This document shows, piece after piece, positions 49,175 through 51,360 of a stretch of 64,000 nt of DNA (its first letter is position 1; every line of letters begins with the position of its first letter). The translations under genes were made by a program, and so were the position numbers. The DNA comes from Doryteuthis pealeii (Eukaryota > Mollusca > Cephalopoda > Myopsida > Loliginidae). Location of the stretch: positions 58,001,792 to 58,065,791 of the forward strand of contig CM042157.1 of NCBI GenBank assembly GCA_023376005.1. The letters run 5' to 3'. The notes beneath the pieces were generated by a model. The model made no database searches, was not told where the DNA came from, and saw only the letters and a program-made list of their open reading frames with translations.

Positions 49175-50099
49175 CACCTAACAATTTTTTATAAAAAGTT
49201 TTCTTCTAAATCAAAGTTACCTGGATTTTATTATTTCTAATGGAACTTTATACCATCAAAACGGATGTTATTAGGTGTTATTTATTGCCAGCACTGAAAC
49301 CCACTTAATCTGCTGGGTATATAATGGGGAGCGAGATAGAATGAGGATGTGTACTTCTACTTTTTTGCTTCTTGTCTACTTCTTCGGCTATTTCTTCTCT
49401 GAATGCTGATTATCTGGGCTGTTGGGCTCTTCTGTTTTTCTGTTTGAGCCAGGTGTGTGTATATTTCTTGTAGATTAATTAATATGCTTGGCATTTTGTT
49501 TTTTATTAGTCTTTATTAAAAACACATCCCCAGCCCAAGATTCTATAACCATGCAGATGAGAAGTGGCATCTTGAGAGCCGATGACAACGTCTTTTTGTT
49601 TTCTATTCATCTCTATTAAAAAGACAATGTCTTTGTTTTTTTTATTAGTCTTTATTAAAAAAATATCCCCAGCCCAAGATTCTATAACAGCACGGATGAG
49701 AAGTGACATCTTGAGAGCCAACGACAACGTCTTCTCTCGGTGACTGGCCGCAACTAAGCTAAATCTGATTTCTGTCTCACACTTTCCTTCAGCCAATCAG
49801 TAGTCAGTGTGTAGGTGAGCGCAAGGTCAAACGACGTCAATCATGGTAATTTTCTATTTCCTCATTATTTGAATCTTTTTTGACAAACTTTGATTCAAAA
49901 TTTATTCTACACTACTTACACAATTCATAGGATACCCATAAATTATGTAACATACTCACAATGTAGAATTTTGCATAAAGGTTTACTTGTTTTTAGATTG
50001 TATATATTCAAATTTTTGGCAATATATTTTCTGATTTCTGATTTTCTTTCTACACAGGATATAATGTCAAAGAAGAGGAATCTAGCGACTTTTTCCTAA
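16122..50099 (+). CDS. SHTN1: Shootin-1 orthologue, C-terminal two thirds, 12 exons
   Basis: Joined exons: 16122-16203, 22326-22420, 26224-26370, 27590-27743, 28612-28702, 30203-30255, 32162-32265, 32820-32879, 41661-41763, 45499-45596, 46996-47247, 50058-50099. All have AG/GT borders and phases agree at every junction, giving 426 residues plus stop. Order of parts (window residue numbers): coiled coil 1-159, proline run about 172-185, basic stretch about 191-204, EEMMNRIKDG about 222-231, AIDELKNLM 254-262, SEGSL-type segment 263-296, acidic 297-329, TTEG hexapeptide array 340-411. This follows vertebrate shootin-1 (about 630 residues, so roughly 200 N-terminal residues are upstream). Shootin-1 is a cytoplasmic axon-outgrowth protein linking actin flow to L1-type adhesion; that role is family knowledge. 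The last exon is the least certain part. No second gene overlaps. Confidence 0.85.
16385..16640 (+). mobile_element. Decayed mariner/Tc1-superfamily transposase fragment
   Basis: An open stretch reads FDGAPPHFAIVVCEWLNHHF, then RWLDRQSPHEWPARIPDLTH and FFLWGWLKELV. DGAPPH, RW.. and WPAR.PDLT...FFLWG.LK are the second and third catalytic-Asp blocks of IS630-Tc1-mariner transposases with a DGAPPH signature. No N-terminal part or terminal repeats are seen. The copy in segment A (about 150-415) is longer in the last block (PDLTPCNFFLWGWLNEQVYS) and so is less deleted here than segments B (8405-8640) and C. Confidence 0.75.
16665..17275 (+). repeat. 600-bp dispersed repeat (family D), + copy
   Basis: Runs from 'gtcggctggggc' through 'cacctctgcagaggggtaa', 'atgacgttaaactctatc' and 'ctgttagggccccatctatg' to a tail near 'ccataaaac'. 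At least a dozen copies of the family are in the window in both orientations, with substitution differences among them. No coding signal is seen; class unknown, possibly a long SINE or LINE tail. Confidence 0.75.
17455..17612 (+). mobile_element. Penelope-like element C-terminal remnant, copy 1
   Basis: Translates as DKVKIIDREGHCKRRDFKEV, then AHMLG and GLLSRPSIEMNTI, then a stop and EPIIER. The VKIIDRE...KEA.H......LNRD.GIE...IW.PII pattern is the conserved C-terminal end of Penelope-like retroelement proteins (GIY-YIG endonuclease region). It is only about 50 codons long with an in-frame stop, hence a dead fragment. A similar fragment follows at 17988, and the pair recurs in segments A and B. 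Confidence 0.6.
17988..18146 (+). mobile_element. Penelope-like element C-terminal remnant, copy 2
   Basis: Reads DKVKIIDREGHLKRRHLKEG, then LHMLGFSGLLSRPS and IEMNTIWEPIIEKTR without a stop. It is better preserved than copy 1, 530 bases upstream. The two remnants lie between inverted copies of the 600-bp dispersed repeat (16665-17275 + and 18485-19086 -). Confidence 0.62.
18485..19086 (-). repeat. Family D repeat, inverted copy
   Basis: Reverse-oriented family D, starting with the tail block 'catatcaacctcggtgggtc' and ending near 'aacatggcagtctac'. With the + copy at 16665 it encloses the Penelope-like remnants as an inverted pair. Confidence 0.72.
19123..19323. mobile_element. 201-bp palindromic (foldback) element
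   Basis: Left arm 'agtactcaatacgctaagta' is the inverse of the right end, and pairing continues to the centre near 'ctgacttagaattatcctg' with a handful of mismatches. Noisier copies: right part at about 3238-3420 in segment A (left end replaced by other sequence) and 11089-11280 in segment B. Confidence 0.8.
19167..19225 (-). ncRNA. Hammerhead-like core in the 201-bp palindrome
   Basis: On the - strand: CTGAAGA (plus 19205-19211), ACC-ATTCG-GGT helix, GAAAC, ACCTA/TAGTGT helix with one bulge, GTC (plus 19173-19175). The spacing between CTGAAGA and helix II is canonical. Helix I is not evident because the palindrome centre lies immediately upstream. The + strand arm carries a weaker copy (CTGATGA at 19235-19241, AAAA for GAAA, GTC at 19271). 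Confidence 0.4.
19991..20540 (+). repeat. Family D repeat, + copy
   Basis: From 'gatatacagccctgttggc' to 'aaaacccaaccaaccaa', a divergent subfamily member with the same internal blocks as 16665-17275. Confidence 0.72.
20570..21265. repeat. Dispersed repeat with TATA-like motif and internal foldback
   Basis: Includes 'gggtatataatggggag' (20612-20628), an inverted repeat at about 20758-20945 around 'acgcgtgggtcc', and 'cataattcgtaggctaccc'. A divergent relative lies at 49300-49950 ('gggtatataatggggag', 'caattcataggatacccata'). The TATA-like box near one end suggests an LTR, but terminal TG...CA and target duplication were not found. The segment A copy is about 4660-5345; the segment B copy is cut at 12835. 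Confidence 0.55.
21590..22028. repeat. CA/TA microsatellite and dispersed repeat carrying the ribozyme-like motif
   Basis: (CA)n and (TA)n at 21590-21653, then the unit beginning 'aaggatatctactgagtcag' and running to 'ccaacacgcttggtatat' before another TA run at about 22007-22028. The segment A copy is 5675-6115, where the TA runs have different lengths. Being bounded by TA runs on both sides is shared with several foldbacks here. Confidence 0.6.
21667..21723 (-). ncRNA. Hammerhead-ribozyme-like core in a dispersed repeat
   Basis: On the - strand the order is AGTCA, a 10-base spacer, CTGAAGA (plus 21702-21708), GC-TTTAT-GC hairpin, GAAAC, a short helix ACTAA/TTCGT with one mismatch, then GTC (plus 21672-21674) and TGACT, which pairs with the first AGTCA. 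This matches the order CUGANGA - helix II - GAAA - helix III - NUH - helix I of a type I hammerhead, with the cleavage triplet GUC. Helix II is only two firm pairs, and ten unpaired bases separate CTGAAGA from its helix I strand, so activity is doubtful. No folding program was run. Confidence 0.4.
22326..22420 (+). CDS. SHTN1: SHTN1 exon 2 of window (coiled coil)
   Basis: Acceptor TTCAG ends at 22325; donor GTAAGT at 22421. It completes a Val codon with exon 1 and reads YDKSYKEYEDIRKKYYEERY then CRNEAEKYARQ, ending in phase 0. The EYED...E...R..AE.YA.. pattern matches the EYEEM...E.DLRKKAE.FA region of vertebrate shootin-1. A second, indel-damaged copy lies at 6424-6521. Confidence 0.85.
22515..22775 (-). 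mobile_element. Second SINE-like family, - orientation
   Basis: Contains the blocks 'ttcatacctttcccaagggt' and 'ggatttaaacttggggcaac' followed by 'taacccttacactatgcgc'. Read on the - strand this gives a tRNA-like head (gcgcatagtgtaagggtt..., then ccaagtttaaatcc as B box). Related copies: 6645-6905, 34045-34220, 44310-44490, and a piece at 37757-37850. Class call is tentative. Confidence 0.5.
23479..23905 (+). repeat. GA and GT microsatellite cluster, intron 2
   Basis: (GA)n at 23479-23505, 23768-23790, 23831-23875; (GT)n at 23635-23690, 23747-23767 and 23894-23907. They are separated by 'agatagattgaatagaataaa' words repeated about every 110 bases, so this is a decayed higher-order array. Confidence 0.85.
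24229..24279. other. Perfect-stem hairpin
   Basis: GACTTT at 24229 pairs with AAAGTC ending 24279, and inside it the 15-base ATAAAATAGCATTGA is followed by its inverse. It would form a stem of about 21 pairs with a small internal loop. No coding or known RNA identity. Confidence 0.6.
24928..24972. mobile_element. Back-to-back Tc1-like terminal repeats
   Basis: 'ttggacaaactaatggaaac' followed by 'taggt' and the inverse 'gtttccattattttgtccaa'. The word GGACAAAATAATGGAAAC is typical of ends of certain Tc1-like transposons (family knowledge). There is no internal sequence left. The 27-bp minisatellite starts within a few bases. Confidence 0.55.
24973..25540 (+). repeat. Divergent 27-bp minisatellite
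   Basis: About twenty units on the theme 'ccttggacacacatatcata' + 'ttccac', 22-28 bases each, strongly diverged. The multiple-of-three period leaves long open frames with His/Thr/Tyr repeats on both strands, which I do not call as genes. Confidence 0.8.
25549..25976 (-). mobile_element. tRNA-derived SINE split by an insertion
   Basis: The 3' part (25549-25710) and 5' tRNA-like part (25848-25976) are separated by about 137 bases that end in 'cagtgtttctcaacctttttt', which resembles the terminal repeat of hAT-type elements. The bases around the gap repeat part of the SINE ('catcagctccttactt' and 'catcagctacttacttta'), so the insert lies within a local duplication or deletion. Confidence 0.7.
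26158..26184 (+). repeat. T homopolymer in the exon 3 polypyrimidine tract
   Basis: A T run of about 27 bases, 40 bases before the exon 3 acceptor. Length variation here could affect splicing efficiency; that is inference. Confidence 0.8.
26224..26370 (+). CDS. SHTN1: SHTN1 exon 3 of window (coiled coil)
   Basis: CAG acceptor at 26221-26223, donor GTAAGA at 26371; 49 codons, phase 0 at both ends. Reads LHQETEVIKRRSNIL, then KVLDALNDMEVKNKELLDLK. The KRRSNIL...LDAL pattern matches KRQSHLL...LKAL in vertebrate shootin-1. A 27-base T run and T-rich sequence just upstream forms a very long polypyrimidine tract. Confidence 0.87.
26589..26790. repeat. TA run plus decayed foldback-type repeat
   Basis: TA run at 26589-26605, then 'agatgtatatagacataacc' and 'caagtttcaccataaagg'. 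On the - strand TGAAAC and GTC (plus 26623-26625) match the other ribozyme-like elements, but the CTGAAGA position is spoiled (CTAAAAA). A small hairpin 'tgattaatt' follows. Confidence 0.4.
26889..27540. repeat. 650-bp dispersed element, copy 1 (intron 3)
   Basis: Begins 'tactagcaaatatatgcacc', carries the hairpin GCACCC-TCC-GGGTGC, and ends near 'caatctccattataataag'. Copy 2 at 52868-53510 matches along the whole length with about 10-15% apparent difference by eye. No coding region. Copy 1 ends 50 bases before exon 4. Confidence 0.75.
27590..27743 (+). CDS. SHTN1: SHTN1 exon 4 of window (end of coiled coil)
   Basis: Acceptor AAAG ends at 27589, donor GTGAGT at 27744; 51 codons plus one base. 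Reads VSELKCRLDKHEKDEMIPNL, then a glutamine run (QQQQ) and YDLLIKK. Charged heptads continue those of exon 3. The acceptor's pyrimidine tract begins only about 50 bases after a 650-bp dispersed repeat (26889-27540), so part of the splice signal environment may come from the repeat. Confidence 0.87.
27744..28611 (+). other. Intron 4, no recognised element
   Basis: AT-rich; an 89-codon open frame at 27955-28224 shows no recognisable motif and lacks splice sites in phase with the gene. It ends with a CTCTCT tract serving the exon 5 acceptor. Confidence 0.6.
28612..28702 (+). CDS. SHTN1: SHTN1 exon 5 of window (proline run)
   Basis: Acceptor CACAG ends at 28611 after a CTCTCT tract; donor GTAAGT at 28703. 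Reads YTDLEKVYEDSKR, then twelve consecutive prolines, Ala-Pro, and DSKG. A polyproline run directly after the coiled coil is the hallmark of shootin-1 and supports the identification. Confidence 0.9.
28815..29105 (+). repeat. Family D repeat, partial, in intron 5
   Basis: Contains 'ggccatgggtggcgaactg', the 'gtgaagccctagcacctat' block and 'ctagaaagaggtaactgag', then stops just before the 42-bp minisatellite. Confidence 0.6.
29110..29955 (+). repeat. 42-bp minisatellite, about 20 copies
   Basis: Unit 'tttattaatacacatgaagt' + 'taatgaaaattatttctacc' + 'aa'. The early units (29110-29350) have 'acataaag' variants; later ones are near identical. Occasional one-base losses break the register. Because 42 is divisible by three, frames stay open on both strands (for example 29576-29995 +); these are not genes. 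Confidence 0.92.
30203..30255 (+). CDS. SHTN1: SHTN1 exon 6 of window (basic segment)
   Basis: Acceptor TTTGTAG ends at 30202, donor GTGAGT at 30256. It completes a Gly codon and reads FLSRWIKKKSSRNTKPG plus one base. Vertebrate shootin-1 also has a short Lys/Arg/Ser-rich segment right after the prolines. At 53 bases it is the second shortest coding exon here, and phases match on both sides. Confidence 0.83.
30300..31050. repeat. CTTCTTCAGG-family repeats, three pieces, intron 6
   Basis: Blocks at about 30310-30430, 30585-30780 and 30930-31045 (inverse) share 'gtcctcatctttattgttat', 'acaatgtttcggctgatgtg' and 'ggccttcttcaggtgtttct'. Related copies: 42430-42660, 60650-60900, 62700-62945, and the 'ggactgttgtcctcatcttt' words near 16265, 8285 and 35. 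Class unknown. Confidence 0.6.
31054..31223. repeat. Foldback with telomere-like core
   Basis: Arms 'tctaatataaacaaaggg...cactcttgac' and its inverse enclose 'gggttagggttagggttt' (31135-31152). A comparable arrangement is at 54870-54980. TTAGGG is the usual animal telomere repeat, including molluscs. Confidence 0.65.
31230..32161 (+). other. Intron 6 remainder, nothing recognised
   Basis: AT-rich unique-looking sequence; a 102-codon open frame at 31755-32063 has no recognisable motif. The polypyrimidine tract before exon 7 is T-rich. Confidence 0.55.
32162..32265 (+). CDS. SHTN1: SHTN1 exon 7 of window (EEMM.RIK motif)
   Basis: Acceptor GGTCAG ends at 32161, donor GTTAGT at 32266 (weaker than the others). 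Completes a Glu codon and reads PANDGKEDIHRKALEEMMNR, then IKDGRALTGAKMRR. The R.A.EEMM.RIK.G block is nearly the same in vertebrate shootin-1 and is the strongest single piece of homology in the window. Confidence 0.9.
32340..32790 (+). repeat. About 48-bp minisatellite, intron 7
   Basis: Units 'ctgttacctttataaattgt' + 'tacttttataagctgctact' + 'ttaaaaat', about eight copies, with shorter 'ctgtttctttaataat' units at the 3' end. It stops about 30 bases before exon 8. Confidence 0.88.
32820..32879 (+). CDS. SHTN1: SHTN1 exon 8 of window (DELK motif)
   Basis: Acceptor TTGCAG ends at 32819, donor GTAGGC at 32880; exactly 20 codons in phase 0. Reads QPSCQEKPKEEAIDELKNLM, matching the AVDELKGIL stretch of vertebrate shootin-1. 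The acceptor follows a 440-bp minisatellite by about 30 bases. Confidence 0.87.
33100..33320 (+). repeat. About 124-bp tandem unit, 1.7 copies
   Basis: 'ctggtgttatctaagatgcc' + 'tgcagagg' + 'gtaaacaaaatgtccagtat' occurs at 33120 and 33248. A third stretch lies at 34578-34720, nested inside another repeated segment ('cccctgctatacacacccct' at 34518 and 34720). Confidence 0.7.
33825..33990 (+). repeat. Family D repeat, 3' fragment, in intron 8
   Basis: Only the 'tatgacattaaactgcatc' to 'gagttaaatag' part remains. It is followed by a T/G homopolymer run (about 34005-34041). Confidence 0.55.
34045..34220 (-). mobile_element. Second SINE-like family, intron 8
   Basis: Has 'ccttacctttcccaagggta', then 'cttcaaacttgcttactatg' and a head-like end 'ctagccaccacaccatggga'. 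The - strand reads like a tRNA-derived 5' head. Confidence 0.45.
34440..34800 (+). repeat. Nested repeat with SINE-like head
   Basis: 'gtggttgtgagttcaatctc' resembles a B box, followed by 'ctatacacacccctcgcac' and 'ggatgcgcttagtccttg'. The last two blocks recur at 34733-34785 after the 124-bp unit and, diverged, at 39320-39365. Reads as one element interrupted by, or recombined with, the 124-bp unit. Confidence 0.45.
35013..35658. mobile_element. LTR-like dispersed repeat, copy 1
   Basis: Starts TGTTGTGA, ends TCACAGA; contains 'tgtgctggccgaatttaagg', 'cacgagtcagaaaaacaggc' and 'aatacctgggtgcctaagat'. Copy 2 at 51361-52370 shares these blocks and ends TCACAACA, the inverse of TGTTGTGA. Size and short inverted ends suit a solo LTR. 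No target duplication is visible, and shared bases extend a little upstream (gaccccaa), so the ends are uncertain. Confidence 0.45.
35870..35910. repeat. TA microsatellite
   Basis: (TA)n directly beside the foldback cluster 35930-36904. Confidence 0.85.
36029..36182. mobile_element. Foldback element with 46-base arms
   Basis: 'taaagaaataacaaaagact' at the left and its inverse at the right; the arms differ by one or two bases. The centre holds the hammerhead-like motif listed at 36050-36132. A TG microsatellite follows at 36185-36209. Confidence 0.7.
36050..36132 (-). ncRNA. Hammerhead-like motif with 9-bp helix I
   Basis: On the - strand TTAGAGATT ... CTGATGA (plus 36112-36118) ... GGGAG/CTCCC and TTAGAC/GTCTAA helix ... 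GAAA (plus 36074-36077) ... ATA ... AATCTCTAA. The outer nine bases pair perfectly as helix I. Helix II is long with a two-base bulge next to the core; helix III would be only A-U pairs. This is the canonical CTGATGA spelling. Confidence 0.4.
36211..36571. mobile_element. 361-bp foldback element
   Basis: Arms of about 150 bases ('taatattataaaaatt' ... inverse 'aatttttataatatta'), diverged by a few percent. The middle repeats 'gcctctgcttttg'-type words. Each arm carries a hammerhead-like core. Confidence 0.75.
36264..36310 (-). ncRNA. Hammerhead-like core, 361-bp foldback left arm
   Basis: On the - strand GCC, CTGAAGA, an eight-pair GTTTGTT-type hairpin, GAAAC, ACTGCAGC, ATC, GGC. Same plan as 48553-48599 with ATC instead of GTC. 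The right arm (36468-36515, +) has CTGAGGA and GAAAA, so the two arms have drifted apart. Confidence 0.38.
36628..36904. mobile_element. Near-perfect 277-bp foldback element
   Basis: 'atttatatttttgcttgaag' pairs with its inverse at the right end, continuing to 'cggtgttctgcatagcgagc'. The arms differ at only two or three sites; the spacer is about 33 bases. Two mirror-image 62-codon open frames result from the symmetry and are not genes. Confidence 0.8.
36995..37205. repeat. Dispersed element between TA runs, decayed ribozyme-like words
   Basis: On the - strand 'gtcctgatgaagttttgata' then 'acaaaatgttatatgtcaac'; the GAAA expected between them is missing. TA runs lie on both sides (36956-36993 and 37204-37225). 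Confidence 0.45.
37513..37751 (-). mobile_element. tRNA-derived SINE, near full length
   Basis: Runs from 'agtcgtcggggcggcctaaa' to 'gactgagctaaatgtaccc'. On the - strand the tRNA-like head with A and B box is intact. It abuts a TA microsatellite at its 3' end, the usual arrangement in this window. Confidence 0.78.
38129..38742. mobile_element. 614-bp foldback element with perfect 102-bp core
   Basis: Inner palindrome 38429-38530 ('cttcaactttttactcgtaa' and inverse) has a seven-to-nine-base loop. Outer arms are more diverged ('tgttccttgtaaattcctgc' against 'aggaatttacgaggaacaag'). No coding potential. Confidence 0.75.
38760..40140. other. Intron 8 stretch with unrecognised 91-codon open frame
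   Basis: The - strand frame at 39569-39844 reads MSCCPSSKSSLSTAVIQRKV and ends RLKNPF. It has ordinary amino-acid mix, unlike the low-complexity frames elsewhere, and is GC-richer than its surroundings. No motif is recognised; it could be a remnant of a retroelement gene. No SHTN1 exon fits here. Confidence 0.3.
40150..40332 (+). mobile_element. LINE reverse-transcriptase C-terminal fragment
   Basis: Reads NINTRGHKLKLFKKKFIKQM, then after a frameshift NTVVNTWNKLPSSIVNAPSL, NSLRQC and stop. TRGH..KL.K..., N.VVN.WN.LP..VV.APS is the C-terminal end of CR1/L2/Jockey-type LINE proteins. Dead fragment. Confidence 0.65.
40667..41343. mobile_element. 677-bp foldback MITE with 8-bp target duplication (hAT-like)
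   Basis: Ends 'ggaccaagtaaccaataagc' and its inverse; about 130-base arms. Flanks are AATGTTTT (40659-40666) and AATGTTTC (41344-41351), an 8-bp duplication with one change. A second element with the same ends is at 59884-60453. An 8-bp duplication is typical of hAT transposons; no transposase is present. Confidence 0.7.
41661..41763 (+). CDS. SHTN1: SHTN1 exon 9 of window
   Basis: Acceptor CTTCAG ends at 41660, donor GTGAGA at 41764. Reads GNMKRTHSEGSLLVPKNLQE, then VDELSLVFQKIRNK plus one base. Joined to exon 8 it gives DELKNLM-GN, as in vertebrate DELKGIL-GT, and the following Ser/Leu-rich segment also lines up. It sits after an 8.8-kb intron. Confidence 0.85.
41870..42300 (+). repeat. 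ATTGG-rich minisatellite, intron 9
   Basis: About 13 units of 26-31 bases on 'attctgattggctgtttaag' + 'aatctt'. Every full unit holds GATTGG, the inverse of a CCAAT box. The array begins about 110 bases after exon 9. Confidence 0.82.
42430..43150. repeat. CTTCTTCAGG-family repeat and flanking unknown sequence
   Basis: 42430-42660 matches the pieces at 30585 and 60650. 42780-43150 has a 64-codon open frame (42914-43108, MASRIHAELINVGFCWLAYT...) with no recognised motif, then 'tctgaagaaggctggaggtt' and 'ggctgaaac', the same word pair as the family. Confidence 0.4.
43975..44280 (+). repeat. Family D repeat, 3' part, in intron 9
   Basis: From 'ggtgtcctgggtatgacatt' to 'taaccaaccagccaacc', the usual family tail. 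Confidence 0.6.
44310..44490 (-). mobile_element. Second SINE-like family, intron 9
   Basis: Contains 'ccagctgtcataccaagttt' and ends with a tRNA-head-like 'ccatgacactatgagctc'. Divergent. Confidence 0.4.
44729..44945 (+). repeat. 65-bp tandem repeat, 3.3 copies
   Basis: 'ctgcaatttgattggtcatt' begins at 44729, 44794, 44859 and 44924. Copies are identical by eye, so expansion is recent. Each has a TTCTGAAC...GTTCAGAA hairpin and one ATTGG. Degenerate ATTGG-containing words precede and follow it. Confidence 0.9.
45210..45400. repeat. TA and TG microsatellites upstream of exon 10
   Basis: TA runs at 45210-45245 and 45369-45390 and a TG run at 45332-45357, about 100 bases before exon 10. Confidence 0.85.
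45499..45596 (+). CDS. SHTN1: SHTN1 exon 10 of window (acidic tail)
   Basis: Acceptor CCACAG ends at 45498 after a T/C tract, donor GTAAGT at 45597. Reads NKGAKVKTVVEETEQEESGQ, then KNNNTVDGSTIEN. Low-complexity acidic/polar sequence, expected to be disordered. Phase fit with exons 9 and 11 is the main support; homology is weak here. Confidence 0.75.
45766..46018 (-). mobile_element. tRNA-derived SINE, near full length, intron 10
   Basis: From 'aaaatcgccggggcagcc' to 'gctaaaccggccc'. Head, body and 3' end are all present on the - strand, with scattered substitutions. Confidence 0.77.
46215..46565 (+). repeat. Family D repeat, 3' part, in intron 10
   Basis: From 'ttgtcccaatcatattgcc' to 'aacccaaccgaccaacca'. 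Head missing. Confidence 0.6.
46996..47247 (+). CDS. SHTN1: SHTN1 exon 11 of window (TTEG hexapeptide array)
   Basis: Acceptor TTTCAG ends at 46995, donor GTAAGT at 47248; 84 codons, phase 0. After EVFEKKEEQR it becomes twelve degenerate 18-bp units (47026-47241) coding T-T-E-G-x-x. The last two positions alternate EG and QK in the first six units, making a 36-bp higher-order unit; later units drift. It ends MKELL. I know no such repeat in vertebrate shootin-1, so it looks like a lineage-specific coding minisatellite. Because 18 is a multiple of three, other frames are also open; the frame chosen here is the one set by exon 10. Confidence 0.75.
47303..47592. mobile_element. Foldback MITE, GGTAATCTGAACATTAG family, intron 11
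   Basis: Starts 'ggtaatctgaacattagc' and ends with the inverse 'cagattacc'. Inner palindrome 'atcataaaatgtgttcttaa'. Other members: 53573-53721 (short), 53910-54314 (full), 58865-59142 (partial), 55157-55590 (distant). Confidence 0.75.
47627..47837 (+). mobile_element. tRNA-derived SINE, 5'-truncated
   Basis: Lacks the A box; begins in the 'cttcctggttctatactggc' part, keeps the body and ends 'tcaactttactta' next to a TA run. Confidence 0.7.
48111..48157 (-). ncRNA. Hammerhead-like core in 615-bp foldback, left arm
   Basis: Mirror of 48553-48599, same words on the - strand. Confidence 0.4.
48553..48599 (+). ncRNA. Hammerhead-like core in 615-bp foldback, right arm
   Basis: GCC (48553-48555), CTGAAGA (48556-48562), GATCTA/TAGATC hairpin, GAAAC (48581-48585), CTGCAG, GTC (48594-48596), GGC (48597-48599). 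GCC pairs with GGC as a minimal helix I; AC/GT starts helix III; GTC is the usual cleavage triplet. One extra U sits between CTGAAGA and helix II, a departure from the consensus. The left arm has the same motif on the other strand (48111-48157). Confidence 0.42.
48723..48954. mobile_element. 232-bp perfect foldback element, intron 11
   Basis: Arms 48723-48827 and 48850-48954, no mismatch seen by eye, 22-base spacer. The + strand right arm holds AAACCGTC-GAGAGA, GAAACGGTTT, TCTCTC-CTGATGA in that order: the parts of a hammerhead (GUC site, matching helix I and helix III strands, both core words) but rearranged. It lies 60 bases from the 615-bp foldback. Confidence 0.8.
49110..49172. repeat. 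TA microsatellite
   Basis: About 30 TA units in intron 11, after related sequence blocks at 47860-47990, 49020-49100 and 49190-49290 that share 'aaatcaaagttaccnggatt'-type words. Confidence 0.85.
49300..49950. repeat. Relative of the TATA-containing repeat, intron 11
   Basis: Shares the TATA-like block at about 49314, and two tandem inner blocks 'tttattaaaaacacatcccc' and 'tattaaaaaaatatcccc' about 140 bases apart. It lies just upstream of the candidate last exon. Confidence 0.5.
50058..50099 (+). CDS. SHTN1: SHTN1 candidate last coding exon
   Basis: A good acceptor (TTTCTTTCTACACAG ending at 50057) is followed in phase 0 by DIMSKKRNLATFS and TAA at 50097-50099. No clear homology of these 13 residues is visible, so the call rests on splice signal and phase. 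No clear polyadenylation signal precedes the polypyrimidine tract that begins 160 bases later, so the 3' UTR end is unknown. A competing acceptor at about 56138 would add only Val and a stop. Confidence 0.55.
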   Translation, partial: DIMSKKRNLATFS

Positions 50100-50259
50100 G
50101 ATGGACTTGAACTGTCTCTTCAATGAACAGTAATCTATCAATTTCAATCTGTTACTATCTGTCTATCTATCTATCTATCTCAGCCTAACTAACTTAATCA
50201 ATATTTGCTTGATCAAAACACTTAACTCTTGCATTAATTTCTTTCTTGTACATAAATCA

Positions 50260-50859
50260 ATCTGCTTTTCTTTTTTTCTTTTTCTTTTCTTTATTTTCTT
50301 CTTTTTTCTTTTTTCCTTTTTTCCTTTTTTCTTTATTTTCTTTTTTTCTTTATTTTCTTTTTTTTCTTTATTTTCTTTTTTTATTTTCTTTCATTTTTCT
50401 TTCATTTTTCTTTTTCTTTCATTTTTCTTTTTTCTTTTTTTCCTTTTTTCTTTTTTCTTTTTTCCTTTTTTCTTTTTTCTTTTTTCCTTTTTTCTTTTTT
50501 CCTTTTTTCTTTTTTTTCTTTTCTTTCATTTTTCTTTATCTTTTTTCTTTTTTTTTCTTTTTTCTTTTTCTTCTTTCTTTTTTTCTTTTTTCTTTTTTTT
50601 TCTTTTTTTTTTTTTTTCTTTTTCTTTTCTTTCATTTTTCTTTTTCTTTTCTTTTCATTTTTCTTTTTTCTTTTTCCTTTTTTTCTTTTCTTTCATTTTC
50701 TTTTTCTTTTTTTTTTTTTTTTTCTTTTTTTCTTTTTTTTCTTTTTTCTTCTTTGCTTTTTTTCTTTTCTTTTTTTTTTTTCCTTCTTTTTTCTTTTCTT
50801 TTCTTTTCTCTTTTCTTTTTTTTTTTTTTTTTTCTTTTTTCTTTTCTTTTTTCTTTTTC

Positions 50860-50890
<31 letters not shown>

Positions 50891-50990
50891 CTTTTCTTTT
50901 TTTTTTTTTTTTTTTTCTTTTTCTTTTCTTTCTTTTTTCTTTCTCCTTTTTCTTTTTTCTTTCAATTCTCTTTTTTAATTTTTAATTTTT
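50260..50990 (+). repeat. 730-bp polypyrimidine tract
   Basis: Nearly pure T and C, mostly (T)n broken by single or double C. Every frame is open and rich in Phe/Ser/Leu (Lys/Arg/Glu on the - strand), which is a composition effect. It starts about 160 bases after the candidate stop codon, so it would lie in the 3' UTR or just beyond. Confidence 0.92.
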
Positions 50991-50999
50991 TTGTTCTTT

Positions 51000-51360
51000 T
51001 TATTTTTTTTCAAAATTTTATGAACAACTCAGTCAAACATGTGTGTGTGCGAGTGTGTATACGTACGAGAAAGAGCATGTGAGTTAGTGTAATATACCGT
51101 ATATATTCGCAGATAGGTCACACCATTGGATAGGTTGCACCCCTAATTTGTGGTTGTCAAATTGGGTATTTGCGATTGACCCGCAGATAGGTCACATTAT
51201 AATCTGGCTAGTTACACAACCTATTTTTACATAAAACTCATAAAATATTCACTTTTTGTTTCCAGATTTTGTTTACAAATATTAGATCTAAAACACTTTG
51301 CAATAGACTGTGATGCATAATGCAAACATAGAATTTTGTTGCACAATGTCTAGACCCCAA
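51000..51360 (+). other. 3' flank, no recognised element
   Basis: Contains 'cgcagataggtcacaccatt' and a second related word 'cgcagataggtcacattata' 80 bases later, an imperfect direct repeat. Confidence 0.4.

Noticed and set aside
50209..51082. Open frames of 258 and 278 codons rich in Phe
   Set aside because: All three frames of a polypyrimidine tract are open; no protein features.
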